Assembly (NCBI RefSeq): GCF_000472445.1
Contig: NZ_AXAJ01000015.1
Span: 61,503 to 125,502 of the forward strand
DNA from: Burkholderia sp. WSM2230
GTDB taxonomy: Bacteria > Pseudomonadota > Gammaproteobacteria > Burkholderiales > Burkholderiaceae
DNA length: 64,000 nucleotides
Reading direction: 5' to 3'
Part shown: positions 35,685-44,486 of the stretch, in pieces
Layout of the letters: each line of letters opens with the position of its first letter
Position numbering within the stretch: position 1 is the stretch's first letter
Translations under genes and position numbers: made by a program
The notes under the pieces: model-generated
The model's database searches: none
What the model was told of the DNA's origin: nothing
What the model saw: only the letters and a program-made list of their open reading frames with translations

Positions 35685-37735
35685 TGAACGACCTATCTCA
35701 AGCTCATGTGCTGGCCGCCGCCATGCCTGAAACCACCGGCGAAACCGAGAGCGCGCCGGTTGCGGCGAACGCCGCAACCGCGACCACCGTGTCCCCGGAC
35801 GCGTTTTCTCCCGCGCTCGACGCAGCCATCACGCGCGCGACCGACGCGATTCTCGCCGCGCAGAATGCGGACGGTCACTGGGTCTACGAACTCGAAGCGG
35901 ACGCAACGATTCCCGCCGAGTATGTGCTGCTGGTCCACTACCTCGGCGAGACGCCGAACCTCGAACTGGAGCAGAAGATTGCGCGCTACTTGCGCCGCAT
36001 CCAGTTGCCGGACGGCGGCTGGCCGCTTTTCACCGACGGCGCGCTGGACATCAGCGCAAGCGTGAAGGCGTACTTCGCGCTCAAGATGATTGGCGACGCC
36101 GTGGATGCCGAGCACATGGTCCGCGCGCGCGAGGCGATTCTTGCGCACGGCGGCGCCGAAGCCGTGAACGTGTTCACGCGCATTCTGCTGGCGCTCTTCG
36201 GCGTGGTGTCGTGGCGCGCGGTGCCGATGATGCCGGTCGAGATCATGTTGCTGCCGATGTGGTTTCCGTTCCATCTGTCGAAGGTGTCGTACTGGGCGCG
36301 AACGGTGATCGTGCCGCTGCTGGTGCTCAATGCAAAGCGTCCTCTGGCGCGCAATCCGCGCCGCGTGCGCATCGACGAACTGTTCCGCGGCGCGCCGGTG
36401 AACACGGGCATGCCGGCGCGCGCGCCGCATCAGCACGTCGGCTGGTTCCGCTTTTTCCGCGTCGTGGACACGGTGCTGCGCGCAGTGGACGGACTCTTTC
36501 CGAAAACCACGCGCGAGCGCGCGGTGCGCGAAGCGGTAGCCTTCGTCGATCAGCGGCTGAACGGCGAAGACGGCCTCGGCGCGATTTTCCCGGCCATGGC
36601 CAACTCGGTGATGATGTACGACGTGCTCGGCTATCCGGCCGATCATCCGAACCGGGCGATTGCGCGCCGCTCGATCGAAAAGCTGCTCGTCATCAAGGAC
36701 GACGAAGCCTATTGCCAGCCGTGTCTGTCGCCGGTGTGGGACACGTCGCTTGCCGCGCACGCACTGCTCGAAACGGGCGAGGCGCGCGCCGAGCAGGCGG
36801 CGGAACGCGGCCTTGCGTGGCTGCGTCCGCTGCAGATTCTCGACGTGCGCGGCGACTGGATTTCGCGCCGGCCCAACGTGCGCCCTGGCGGCTGGGCCTT
36901 CCAGTACAACAACGCGTATTACCCCGACGTCGACGATACGGCGGTGGTCGCGATGGCCATGCATCGTTCGGAAGGCCTCACGCATTCGGGCCTGGACCGC
37001 GACGCGATTGCGCGGGCGCGCGAATGGGTCGTCGGCATGCAGAGCAGCGACGGCGGCTGGGGCGCGTTCGAGCCCGAGAACACGCAGTACTACCTGAACA
37101 ACATTCCGTTCTCGGATCACGGCGCGCTGCTCGATCCGCCGACCGCGGACGTGTCGGGCCGTTGCCTGTCCATGCTCGCGCAACTCGGTGAACTGCCGCA
37201 GAACAGCGAACCGGCGCAACGCGCGCTCGACTACATGCTGAAGGAGCAGGAACCGGACGGCAGCTGGTACGGCCGGTGGGGCCTGAACTACATCTACGGC
37301 ACGTGGACCGCGCTCTGTTCGCTGAACGCGGCCGGCATGCCGCACGACGACCCGCGCATCCGGCGCGCCGCCCAATGGCTTCTGTCGATCCAGAACGAAG
37401 ACGGCGGCTGGGGCGAGGGCGGCGAGAGCTACAAGCTGGACTATCGCGGCTACGAGCGCGCCCCGAGTACGGCGTCGCAAACCGCATGGGCGCTGATGGG
37501 CCTGATGGCGGCGGGCGAGGTGGATAACGACGCGGTCGCGCGCGGCATCGACTATTTGCAGCGCGAACAGCGCGAGCACGGTCTGTGGGACGAAACGCGC
37601 TTTACGGCCACGGGTTTCCCGCGCGTGTTCTATCTGCGTTACCACGGCTATCGCAAGTTTTTCCCGCTGTGGGCGCTGGCGCGTTTCCGTCATTTGAAGC
37701 GGAACGGGCTGACGCGCGTCCCGGTAGGGATGTAA
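35684..37735 (+). CDS. shc: squalene-hopene cyclase
   Basis: The 683-residue enzyme folds squalene into hopene/hopanol in one step at the inner membrane. The acid motif DVDDTA near residues 415-420 protonates the terminal double bond. QW repeats are spread along the chain (for example QNADGHWVYELE near 63, QSSDGGWGAFEPEN near 452, QNEDGGWGEGGESY near 570). Length fits the family (about 630-720). It is the third gene of hpnD-hpnE-shc-hpnG, with hpnG three bases downstream. The Pro-rich N-terminal 35 residues are poorly conserved in general. Confidence 0.96.
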   Translation: MNDLSQAHVLAAAMPETTGETESAPVAANAATATTVSPDAFSPALDAAITRATDAILAAQNADGHWVYELEADATIPAEYVLLVHYLGETPNLELEQKIARYLRRIQLPDGGWPLFTDGALDISASVKAYFALKMIGDAVDAEHMVRAREAILAHGGAEAVNVFTRILLALFGVVSWRAVPMMPVEIMLLPMWFPFHLSKVSYWARTVIVPLLVLNAKRPLARNPRRVRIDELFRGAPVNTGMPARAPHQHVGWFRFFRVVDTVLRAVDGLFPKTTRERAVREAVAFVDQRLNGEDGLGAIFPAMANSVMMYDVLGYPADHPNRAIARRSIEKLLVIKDDEAYCQPCLSPVWDTSLAAHALLETGEARAEQAAERGLAWLRPLQILDVRGDWISRRPNVRPGGWAFQYNNAYYPDVDDTAVVAMAMHRSEGLTHSGLDRDAIARAREWVVGMQSSDGGWGAFEPENTQYYLNNIPFSDHGALLDPPTADVSGRCLSMLAQLGELPQNSEPAQRALDYMLKEQEPDGSWYGRWGLNYIYGTWTALCSLNAAGMPHDDPRIRRAAQWLLSIQNEDGGWGEGGESYKLDYRGYERAPSTASQTAWALMGLMAAGEVDNDAVARGIDYLQREQREHGLWDETRFTATGFPRVFYLRYHGYRKFFPLWALARFRHLKRNGLTRVPVGM

Positions 37736-37738
37736 CGG

Positions 37739-38470
37739 ATGTTGCGTTCAACCGCGCCGTCCGCGGATGCCGGCTCCGGCAATCCGCCGGTGATTGTCGT
37801 GACGGGCATGGCCTTCGAGGCGCGCATCGCGCGCGGCGAAGGCGTCGAGGTGGTCTATGCCGCGCGGGCCGATCTGCTGGAACGTGCGCTGAGCGCGGCG
37901 GTGGTGCGCGGCTGCTCGGGCATCGTCAGCTTTGGGACGGCGGGCGGTCTCGCGCCGGATCTGGAGCCGGGCGCGCTGATCGTTGCCGATGCGGTCGCCG
38001 GTCCGTTCGGCCGCATTTCGACCGATGCGGCCTGGGCCGACCGGCTCGCCGCCGCGCTCACGCAAGGATCGCTTGCGTCGCGCCTGCAACGCGGGCCAAT
38101 GGCCGCAGTCGCCGCCCCGCTCATGTCCGCTGACGACAAGCGTGCGCTCCATCGTTCGACGGGCGCCCTGGCTGTGGATATGGAGTCGCATCTGGCCGGC
38201 GCGATGGCCGCGGCGCGCGGCTTGCCGTTCGCCGTGTGCCGCGCGATCGTGGATCCGGCGTGGCGCACGTTGCCGTCCGCCGCGACCGCCGGACTGCGCG
38301 ACGACGGCAGCACCGCGCTCGCGCCGATTCTGCGTGAATTGCTGCGGCAGCCGTCGCAGATAGGCGCGTTGATCCAGGTGGCCGTCGACGCTCGCGCGGC
38401 GCGTCTTTCGCTCGTGCAAGCGCGGCAGGCGCTCGGCGCTGCGCGGGCGCTGGATATGCGCGTCGCCTGA
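37739..38470 (+). CDS. hpnG: adenosylhopane nucleosidase/phosphorylase
   Basis: The 243-residue protein belongs to the nucleoside phosphorylase superfamily branch linked to hopanoids. HpnG removes adenine from adenosylhopane to give (phospho)ribosylhopane after HpnH has acted. Family marks are FGTAGGLAPDLEPG near residue 60 and VDMESHLAGAMAAARG near 142, the latter including the substrate-binding Glu. It lies three bases after shc, so it is in the same operon, while hpnH is 5 kb away on the other strand. Confidence 0.88.
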   Translation: MLRSTAPSADAGSGNPPVIVVTGMAFEARIARGEGVEVVYAARADLLERALSAAVVRGCSGIVSFGTAGGLAPDLEPGALIVADAVAGPFGRISTDAAWADRLAAALTQGSLASRLQRGPMAAVAAPLMSADDKRALHRSTGALAVDMESHLAGAMAAARGLPFAVCRAIVDPAWRTLPSAATAGLRDDGSTALAPILRELLRQPSQIGALIQVAVDARAARLSLVQARQALGAARALDMRVA

Positions 38471-38582
38471 CGCCTTCAGATCCCGTCGTCTGCGCTTGCT
38501 TGCAGCACACGCTTGCCAAACGCCGGGTCAGCTCTTCACCGTTGTCTGCGCACGCCTTTCAGCGTGCAGTTCTGGACCGGTG

Positions 38583-39617
38583 TCATTGCGCTGCCGGCAC
38601 TGAAGCGGGTTGTTCGGTCCCGGCAGGCGCGGGCCGAGGACCTGGCGTCGCCGTGCCCGATGCTGAGGCGGCAGCCGGCGCAGCTGGCGCCGCCGTCGAC
38701 CCGCTCGGCACGGAGCCCGCCGCACCGCTTGCCGGCGCCTCTTCGGGATCCGTGTAGTTGGGCACGCCCGCCGGCGCTCCTGGGGCGGCTCCAGACGCCG
38801 CATTCGGCGTCTCAGCCGTATCGCCCGGGTCCGCGTAATTCGGCAGCGCCGCCGGCGCGCCTGCCGCGGCGCCCTTAGCCGGAGAGGGCACGGCACCCGA
38901 GTCGCCCTGATCGTCGTATTCCGGAAGCGGCGCCGCGTTGTCGCCCGTGCCGCGCAGACGCGCCCGCCGTTGCTGCGTATAGGCATCGCGCACGAACGAG
39001 TACTTGTCCAACGCCGCCTGTTGCAGAAGATCCGTCGCGCCGAGCAGATCCGAGCGCACGCTCACGAACTGCAGCACGTACAGCGGATTACGCACTGCGG
39101 GCTCCATGTAGTTCAACGGATTGAACTTGACGTCCACCACCAGCCCCATGCTGTCACGCACGGTGCTCGGGCCGAAAAGCGGCAGCACGAGATACGGCCC
39201 CGACGGAATGCCCCAATGCCCAAGCGTCAGCCCGAAATCCTGATGATGCTTCGGCAAGCCGGCAGGCGTTGCCCAATCGAGCAGGCCGCCCAGACCAAAG
39301 GTCGAGTTAAACGCGAAGCGGACGATGTCCTCGGTTGCGTCGGTAATCTTGAGTTGCAGTAGCGCGTTCGCGGCGTTGCTGAGGTCGCCGAGATTCGAGA
39401 AAAAGTTGCTCACGGCTGTGCGCAGCGGCTGCGGCGTCACCTTTTGATAGCCCTTTGCAACGGGCACCGCGACGTAGCGGTCGAGGTTGTCGTTGAAGTT
39501 GAACACCGCCCGGTTCATCGGCTCCAGCGGGTCGCCGGGTTTGCGGTCGGGACCGGTCGCGCAGCCGGATATCAGGCCGGTGGCGGCAAGCGCCAGCGCA
39601 GTGGTACGCAGTTTCAT
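38583..39617 (-). CDS. mlaA: MlaA/VacJ-family outer-membrane lipoprotein
   Basis: The 344-residue protein starts with a lipoprotein signal (LISGC, Cys19) and the MlaA domain from DPLEPMNRAVFNFNDNLDR to about residue 240. MlaA forms a ring channel in the outer membrane that removes phospholipids from the outer leaflet. The C-terminal 100 residues are an acidic, Pro/Ala-rich tail with three related units (PEYDDQGDS, PNYADPGDT, PNYTDPEEA), not part of the usual domain. It begins two bases after the hpnN stop, so it is coupled to a hopanoid transporter rather than to an mla operon; hopanoid handling is inferred. Confidence 0.88.
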   Translation of the reverse strand: MKLRTTALALAATGLISGCATGPDRKPGDPLEPMNRAVFNFNDNLDRYVAVPVAKGYQKVTPQPLRTAVSNFFSNLGDLSNAANALLQLKITDATEDIVRFAFNSTFGLGGLLDWATPAGLPKHHQDFGLTLGHWGIPSGPYLVLPLFGPSTVRDSMGLVVDVKFNPLNYMEPAVRNPLYVLQFVSVRSDLLGATDLLQQAALDKYSFVRDAYTQQRRARLRGTGDNAAPLPEYDDQGDSGAVPSPAKGAAAGAPAALPNYADPGDTAETPNAASGAAPGAPAGVPNYTDPEEAPASGAAGSVPSGSTAAPAAPAAASASGTATPGPRPAPAGTEQPASVPAAQ

Positions 39618-39619
39618 GC

Positions 39620-42235
39620 TTATATTCCCTTGTACTTCGCGCGACGTGGGCGCGGCGTGCCCATCAGCACCGGTTGGAAAACCACTGCGCCAATGAGCGT
39701 GCAAAAGAGCGATAGCGCCAGCAGGCGGCCCATGCTGGACGTCCCCGGATGATGCGATAGCCACAGGCTGCCGAATGCCGTCGCCGTGGTCGCCGCGCTG
39801 AACAGCACGGCGTGCGTCAGGCTCGACTGCAACAGGCCGGTTTGTCCATTGCGCCACGCCATCACGAAGTAGATCTTGAAGGCCACGCCGACGCCGAGCA
39901 TCAGCGGCAATGCGATGATATTCGCGAAGTTCAGCGGCATGCCGAAAACCACGCACAATTCCAGCGTGACGAGCGCCGACACCAGCAGCGGAACCAGCGT
40001 GCGCAACATGTCGCCGAGGCGCCGCAGCGCGACCCACAGCAGGATCGCGATGGACAGCAGCGACCAGCAGGCGGCCTGCAGGAACGCCTTGATGATGGTC
40101 TCTGCGGAATGAAGAATCGAGATCGGCCCGCCAATGGCGCCCGGCTCGGCCTTCTTCACGGCATGCGCGAAGCGTGCGAGCGCGACGTCGTCGTTTGGAT
40201 CGGCGCCGGGCTTGACCTTCGGCGCGATGTCCACGAGCGCCCGGCCGTCCTTCGAGATCCAGCCCTTTGAGATTTCCTTCGGCAGATTGTCGCGTGTGAT
40301 TTCGGTGGGCTGCAGCAGGTTTTCGAGTTGCTTGAGCGCGATGCGCAGCGGCTCGGACATCGCGGTTTCCGCGCGGTCGCGCGTGGCGGCGTCGGCGGCG
40401 GCGAGCTTTTGCAGCGTGACTGACAGGTGCTTCGCTTCGGCGGCGCCTGGTCCTGGGTGATCCTCGGCGGCGAGCGAAAGCTGGTTCGACGCGCGCTTGA
40501 GCGCCGCGACGCGCACTGCGTCCGTGGCCTGCGGTGCGGGCTGCTGTTGCAGCGCGGGCAGCAGTTGCTGCGCGGCGCTCGCGATCAGCATCATCTTCTG
40601 TTGCTGCTGCTGCGGAACAAAGGTGTCGAGGGTCGTGACCCGGCCGACTTCGGGCAACGCGCGCAAGCGCTCGGCCATGCGGTCCGCGTCGGCAAGCGAG
40701 GGCGCGAGCGCGTGCACGTTGTTCACCGCGGCCTCGGGCGAGTCCTTGAGCGAGAGCAGCGTGGCCATCGACTCCGTATGCGGATCTTTCAGATGCAGCG
40801 GGTTGAAGTCGAAGTGCAGGCGCGTAAGCAGCGGCGTGGCACCGATCACCACGATCAACGTGCCGATCAGCACGGGCTTGCGGTGGCGGGCCAGGAAGTC
40901 GTCGACGGGAGCAAGCTGCTTGAAGCCCGGCGAGGCTGGTTCGCCCGGCGGATTGAAGAGCTTCAGCAAGGCCGGCAGCAGCGTCATGTTGGTCAGATAT
41001 GCGACGAACATGCCGACGCCGGCTATCTCGCCGAGCTCGGATACGCCGCGATACGCCGTCGGCAGAAACGAAAAGAAGCTCAGCGCGACCGCGACCGCGG
41101 CGAGCGTCAACGGCACGCCGATACTGTGCGCGGTATGGGCGAGTGCAGCGGACAGACGGTCGTCGCGATTGCGTTCCTCGCGATACTTGACGCCGAACTG
41201 CACGCCGAAGTCGACGCCGAGCCCGACGAACAGCACCATGAACGCGACCGAGATCATGTTCAACGCGCCGACCATCATGAGGCCGAGGGCCGCCGTAATC
41301 GCCAGCCCCACGAACAGCGTGATGAACACTGCCGCGATCATGCGGCCCGAGCGCAGCGCAAGCCACAGGATCACCAGCACGACGATGAAGGTGCCGATGC
41401 CGTTGAGCACCGCGCCGTCCTTGACCGACGCGAATTCTTCGTCGGCGAGCGGCTGTTCACCAGTCAATCGAACAGTTGCGCCGTAGCGAGAATCAAGATG
41501 CAGCGAAGCGGCCGTGTCGCGGATGCGCTGCGACGCCGCCGCGCCCGGCTCGAGCGCGTCGTAGTTCACGACGGGCTGCACGACCACGAACGCGCGCGCC
41601 GGATTGGTGGACGCGCTCTTGTCCACGAGCGCGCGCCACGAGAAAGCGGCGGGCTTACCGGCCAGCACCAGATCGAGCGTGTTCGCGCTTTGCGACAACA
41701 GCCGGCTCATGTCGGAGAGCTTCACCTGACCGATCTGCAGCGGCAGCAAAAGGCTCGTGGTGAGCGTGCCGGCAAGTCCTGTGAGGCTCGGGTCGTGCGC
41801 GAGCGTGTTCACGAGCGGCCGCGACTGCACGAGCTGCGACGTGGTGGACATGACTTCTTCCGTCGACGGAAACAGCAGGCCGTTGTGTTCGAAGAACGGC
41901 CCGCCGGCGGGCTGCGAGACCGCGACGAATTCCTTGGGCTCGGCCTTGAGGGCGGCTGTCAGCGCATTCGCGGCGGCGTCGGCGAACTCGGGCGCGCGTG
42001 CCTCGACGACCACCAGCACAGTCTCGCCGCGGTCGGGGAAAGCCTGGTCCATCGCATGCTCAAGCGTGGACCATTCCTTGTCCGTTTCGATGAGACGGCT
42101 GATGTCCGTGTTGATCTTGAAGTGATGCGCGACATAGATCACGCTCAGAACGGCGAGCACGATCGACAGTGCGATGATCCGCAACGGATGACGCACCGAA
42201 TAGGCGACGAGGCGAACGATAGATGACTTCAGCAT
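39620..42235 (-). CDS. hpnN: hopanoid RND-type transporter
   Basis: The 871-residue inner-membrane protein of the MMPL/RND superfamily exports hopanoids toward the outer membrane. A single N-terminal helix (near 15-35) is followed by a large periplasmic domain, a five-helix block with GLGVDFGVQFGVKYREER, a second periplasmic domain and a final five-helix block. The ATG at 42235 begins MLKSSIVRLVAYSVRHPLR, the usual RND start; a longer open frame upstream was not used. It is first in an operon with mlaA and divergent from hpnM. Confidence 0.92.
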   Translation of the reverse strand: MLKSSIVRLVAYSVRHPLRIIALSIVLAVLSVIYVAHHFKINTDISRLIETDKEWSTLEHAMDQAFPDRGETVLVVVEARAPEFADAAANALTAALKAEPKEFVAVSQPAGGPFFEHNGLLFPSTEEVMSTTSQLVQSRPLVNTLAHDPSLTGLAGTLTTSLLLPLQIGQVKLSDMSRLLSQSANTLDLVLAGKPAAFSWRALVDKSASTNPARAFVVVQPVVNYDALEPGAAASQRIRDTAASLHLDSRYGATVRLTGEQPLADEEFASVKDGAVLNGIGTFIVVLVILWLALRSGRMIAAVFITLFVGLAITAALGLMMVGALNMISVAFMVLFVGLGVDFGVQFGVKYREERNRDDRLSAALAHTAHSIGVPLTLAAVAVALSFFSFLPTAYRGVSELGEIAGVGMFVAYLTNMTLLPALLKLFNPPGEPASPGFKQLAPVDDFLARHRKPVLIGTLIVVIGATPLLTRLHFDFNPLHLKDPHTESMATLLSLKDSPEAAVNNVHALAPSLADADRMAERLRALPEVGRVTTLDTFVPQQQQQKMMLIASAAQQLLPALQQQPAPQATDAVRVAALKRASNQLSLAAEDHPGPGAAEAKHLSVTLQKLAAADAATRDRAETAMSEPLRIALKQLENLLQPTEITRDNLPKEISKGWISKDGRALVDIAPKVKPGADPNDDVALARFAHAVKKAEPGAIGGPISILHSAETIIKAFLQAACWSLLSIAILLWVALRRLGDMLRTLVPLLVSALVTLELCVVFGMPLNFANIIALPLMLGVGVAFKIYFVMAWRNGQTGLLQSSLTHAVLFSAATTATAFGSLWLSHHPGTSSMGRLLALSLFCTLIGAVVFQPVLMGTPRPRRAKYKGI

Positions 42236-42549
42236 GTAGGCGGAGCTGGCCTTATCACGGGTGGCATTTTGACGAAAGTGCACAAGTATACAGAGCCGGA
42301 GCGATCCGGACCGCATTCGGCAGCAATGCGTGCTGGCGGCGCGCACTTGCAACGGCGCGCTGAGGATGCGGGGCGGACCATCGCCGTAGCAAATGCGGCT
42401 CCCGGACCCGCGGGTGCATGGACCGGCGCAGTGGGGCGGGAACGCAATGTCGGTATACTGGTCTATCCAGCTTTCACCTTCGGCTTGCTTCCTGGTTGCC
42501 CCGTGATTGTTAGCCGGTGGTGCACACTCTTTTCAGGTTCCCTGAGCGT
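42236..42549. other. divergent promoter region hpnN / hpnM
   Basis: The 314-bp gap holds no gene. A minus-strand TATACT (42285-42290) lies 50 nt upstream of hpnN and a plus-strand TATACT (42454-42459) lies 90 nt upstream of hpnM. Neither has a good -35. Confidence 0.5.
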
Positions 42550-43155
42550 ATGAAACGTTATCTGTCTGCTTTTCTGGCCGCGGCTGTAGTGTCAACGGCT
42601 GCGTTTGCGCAAAGCGCGCCCGACGCGGTGGTAAAAAGTGCTGTGGAAGGCACGGTTTCGGCAATGAAGGCCGATCCGCAGGCCCGCGGCGGCGACATGT
42701 CGAAGATCACGCAACTGGTCGAGACGCGCTTCGTGCCGGCAACGGACTTTCAACGCACCACGCGTATCGCAGTCGGCAAGGCGTGGAGCACAGCGACTCC
42801 CGAACAGCAGAAGCAGCTTTACGACCAGTTCACGCTACTGCTCGTGCGCACTTATGCTTCGTCGCTTTCGCAGTTGCGCGACCAGGACGTGAAGTTCAAG
42901 TTCTTGCCGGCCAATGTGCCCGGCGGCGCGAAAGACGTCGTGGTGCAGTCGCATGTAATCAGCAATGGCGGCGACGACGCCATCGACTACCGGCTCACCA
43001 AGGGACCGTCCGGCTGGAAGATCTACGACATCAACATGATGGGCGCGTGGCTGATCCAGGTGTATCAGACGCAATTCGCCGATCAACTGTCGAAGGGCGG
43101 GGTCGACGGCCTGATCAAGTTCCTGACCGCGCATAACGCGCGCAGCGCGGGGTGA
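42550..43155 (+). CDS. hpnM: MlaC-like hopanoid-associated periplasmic protein
   Basis: The 201-residue protein has a cleavable signal peptide (MKRYLSAFLAAAVVSTAAFA) and the MlaC/Ttg2D lipid-shuttle domain: TQLVETRFVPATDFQRTTR, then DQFTLLLVRTYASSL, and GWKIYDINMMGAWLIQVYQ. It should ferry a lipid through the periplasm between inner and outer membrane. Its place next to hpnN and mlaA marks it as the hopanoid-locus member HpnM. The ATG at 42550 was chosen because the signal peptide starts there. A bidirectional terminator follows. Confidence 0.9.
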   Translation: MKRYLSAFLAAAVVSTAAFAQSAPDAVVKSAVEGTVSAMKADPQARGGDMSKITQLVETRFVPATDFQRTTRIAVGKAWSTATPEQQKQLYDQFTLLLVRTYASSLSQLRDQDVKFKFLPANVPGGAKDVVVQSHVISNGGDDAIDYRLTKGPSGWKIYDINMMGAWLIQVYQTQFADQLSKGGVDGLIKFLTAHNARSAG

Positions 43156-43210
43156 TCTAAAGCGGGAGGCGTGTGCGTAAGCCTTCCGCGCTTCAAACGA
43201 AATGCGCAAG

Positions 43211-43250
43211 AAAAAAGCGCGGCGGCCTGTAAAGCCACCGCGCTTTTTTT
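43211..43250. terminator. bidirectional terminator between hpnM and hpnH
   Basis: AAAAAAGCGCGG-C-GGC pairs with GCC-A-CCGCGCTTTTTT (one mismatch, 7-nt loop), giving a U-tract on either strand between converging genes. Confidence 0.88.
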
Positions 43251-43321
43251 GCATCATGCAGCGCGAATCAACAAGCGGCTGACGCGGCCCCACGTAGACG
43301 CAGGCCGCGTCGCCTGAACGC

Positions 43322-44476
43322 TTAGTGCGCAGCCGTAGCGGTTTGCACCTTGTTGCCCTTGCCCGCCACCTTGATCTCTTCCAGCTTGATCTCGACGTGG
43401 CGCGAGAACACGTATTCAGCCGGGCGCTGTTTGTCCAGCGGGATGTCCTTGGCGAAAGCGCCGGTGGTCTTCGGGCCGCGCATGCTGACCTTCAGTGCCT
43501 TCAGCGGATGCGCGACCGTATCCATCACGGCCGTGGCTTCGAAGCCGCAATGAACCATGCAGTCGGCGCACTTTTCGTAGTTGCCGGTGCCGTACTTGTC
43601 CCAGTCCGTGGTTTCCATCAGTTCCTTGAAGGTCTTCACGTAACCTTCGCCGACCAGATAGCACGGCTTCTGCCAGCCAAACACCGTGCGCGCCGGGTTG
43701 CCCCACGGCGTGCATTCGTACGTCTGGTTGCCGGCGAGGAAGTCGAGGAACATGGCCGACTGGCTGAACGACCAGTTCTTGCCGTTGTTGCCGCGCTTGA
43801 AGATCTCGCGGAACAGATGCTTGGTCTTGTCACGGTTCAGGAAGTGCTGCTGGTCCGGCGCACGCTCATACGCATAGCCCGGCGAGACGGTGATGCCGTC
43901 CACGCCCATCGGCCCGACCGTGTCGAAGAAGGCGGCCACGCGCTCCGGCACCGCGTCGTTGAACAGCGTGCAATTGATGTTCACGCGGAAGCCGCGGCGC
44001 TTCGCTTCCTTGATGGCGGCGACGGCCTTGTCGTACACGCCGTCTTGCGACACCGAATGGTCGTGCATCTGCTGATCGCCATCCAGGTGGACCGACCAGA
44101 CGAAGTACGGATTCGGCTCGTAGTCGTCCATCTTCTTTTCCATCAGCAGCGCATTCGTGCACAGGTACACGAACTTCTTGCGCGCGATGATGCCTTTGAC
44201 GATCTGCGGCATTTCCTTGTGCAGGAGCGGCTCGCCGCCTGCAATGGAGACCACCGGCGCGCCGCATTCGTCGACGGCGCCAAGGCATTCTTCCAGCGAC
44301 AGACGCTGATTCAGGATGGGGTCCGGATAGTCGATCTTGCCGCAGCCATTGCAGGCGAGATTGCAGCGGAACAGCGGCTCCAGCATCAGTGCGAGTGGGT
44401 AGCGTTTGTTGCCGGACAAGTGCTGACGCATGATGTATGCGCCGACCCGGACTTTCTGTAGCAGCGGAATAGACAA
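43322..44476 (-). CDS. hpnH: adenosylhopane synthase (radical SAM)
   Basis: The 384-residue radical SAM enzyme attaches the 5'-deoxyadenosyl group to hopene, the first step to extended C35 hopanoids. The [4Fe-4S] cluster ligands are Cys38, Cys42 and Cys45 (CNLACNGC), followed by SAM-binding GGEPLL near 98. Further Cys lie in CADCMVHCG near 315. The start is TTG with a perfect AAGGAGG five to six bases upstream; the next Met is too far in. It follows ispH by ten bases, and its binding site overlaps the ispH end. Confidence 0.94.
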   Translation of the reverse strand: MSIPLLQKVRVGAYIMRQHLSGNKRYPLALMLEPLFRCNLACNGCGKIDYPDPILNQRLSLEECLGAVDECGAPVVSIAGGEPLLHKEMPQIVKGIIARKKFVYLCTNALLMEKKMDDYEPNPYFVWSVHLDGDQQMHDHSVSQDGVYDKAVAAIKEAKRRGFRVNINCTLFNDAVPERVAAFFDTVGPMGVDGITVSPGYAYERAPDQQHFLNRDKTKHLFREIFKRGNNGKNWSFSQSAMFLDFLAGNQTYECTPWGNPARTVFGWQKPCYLVGEGYVKTFKELMETTDWDKYGTGNYEKCADCMVHCGFEATAVMDTVAHPLKALKVSMRGPKTTGAFAKDIPLDKQRPAEYVFSRHVEIKLEEIKVAGKGNKVQTATAAH

Positions 44477-44486
44477 GACGTCCTCC

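Noticed and set aside
38583..41366. Fusion of MlaA with a long upstream frame
   Set aside because: The upstream part is an out-of-frame shadow of hpnN; the lipoprotein signal at 39617 marks the true start.
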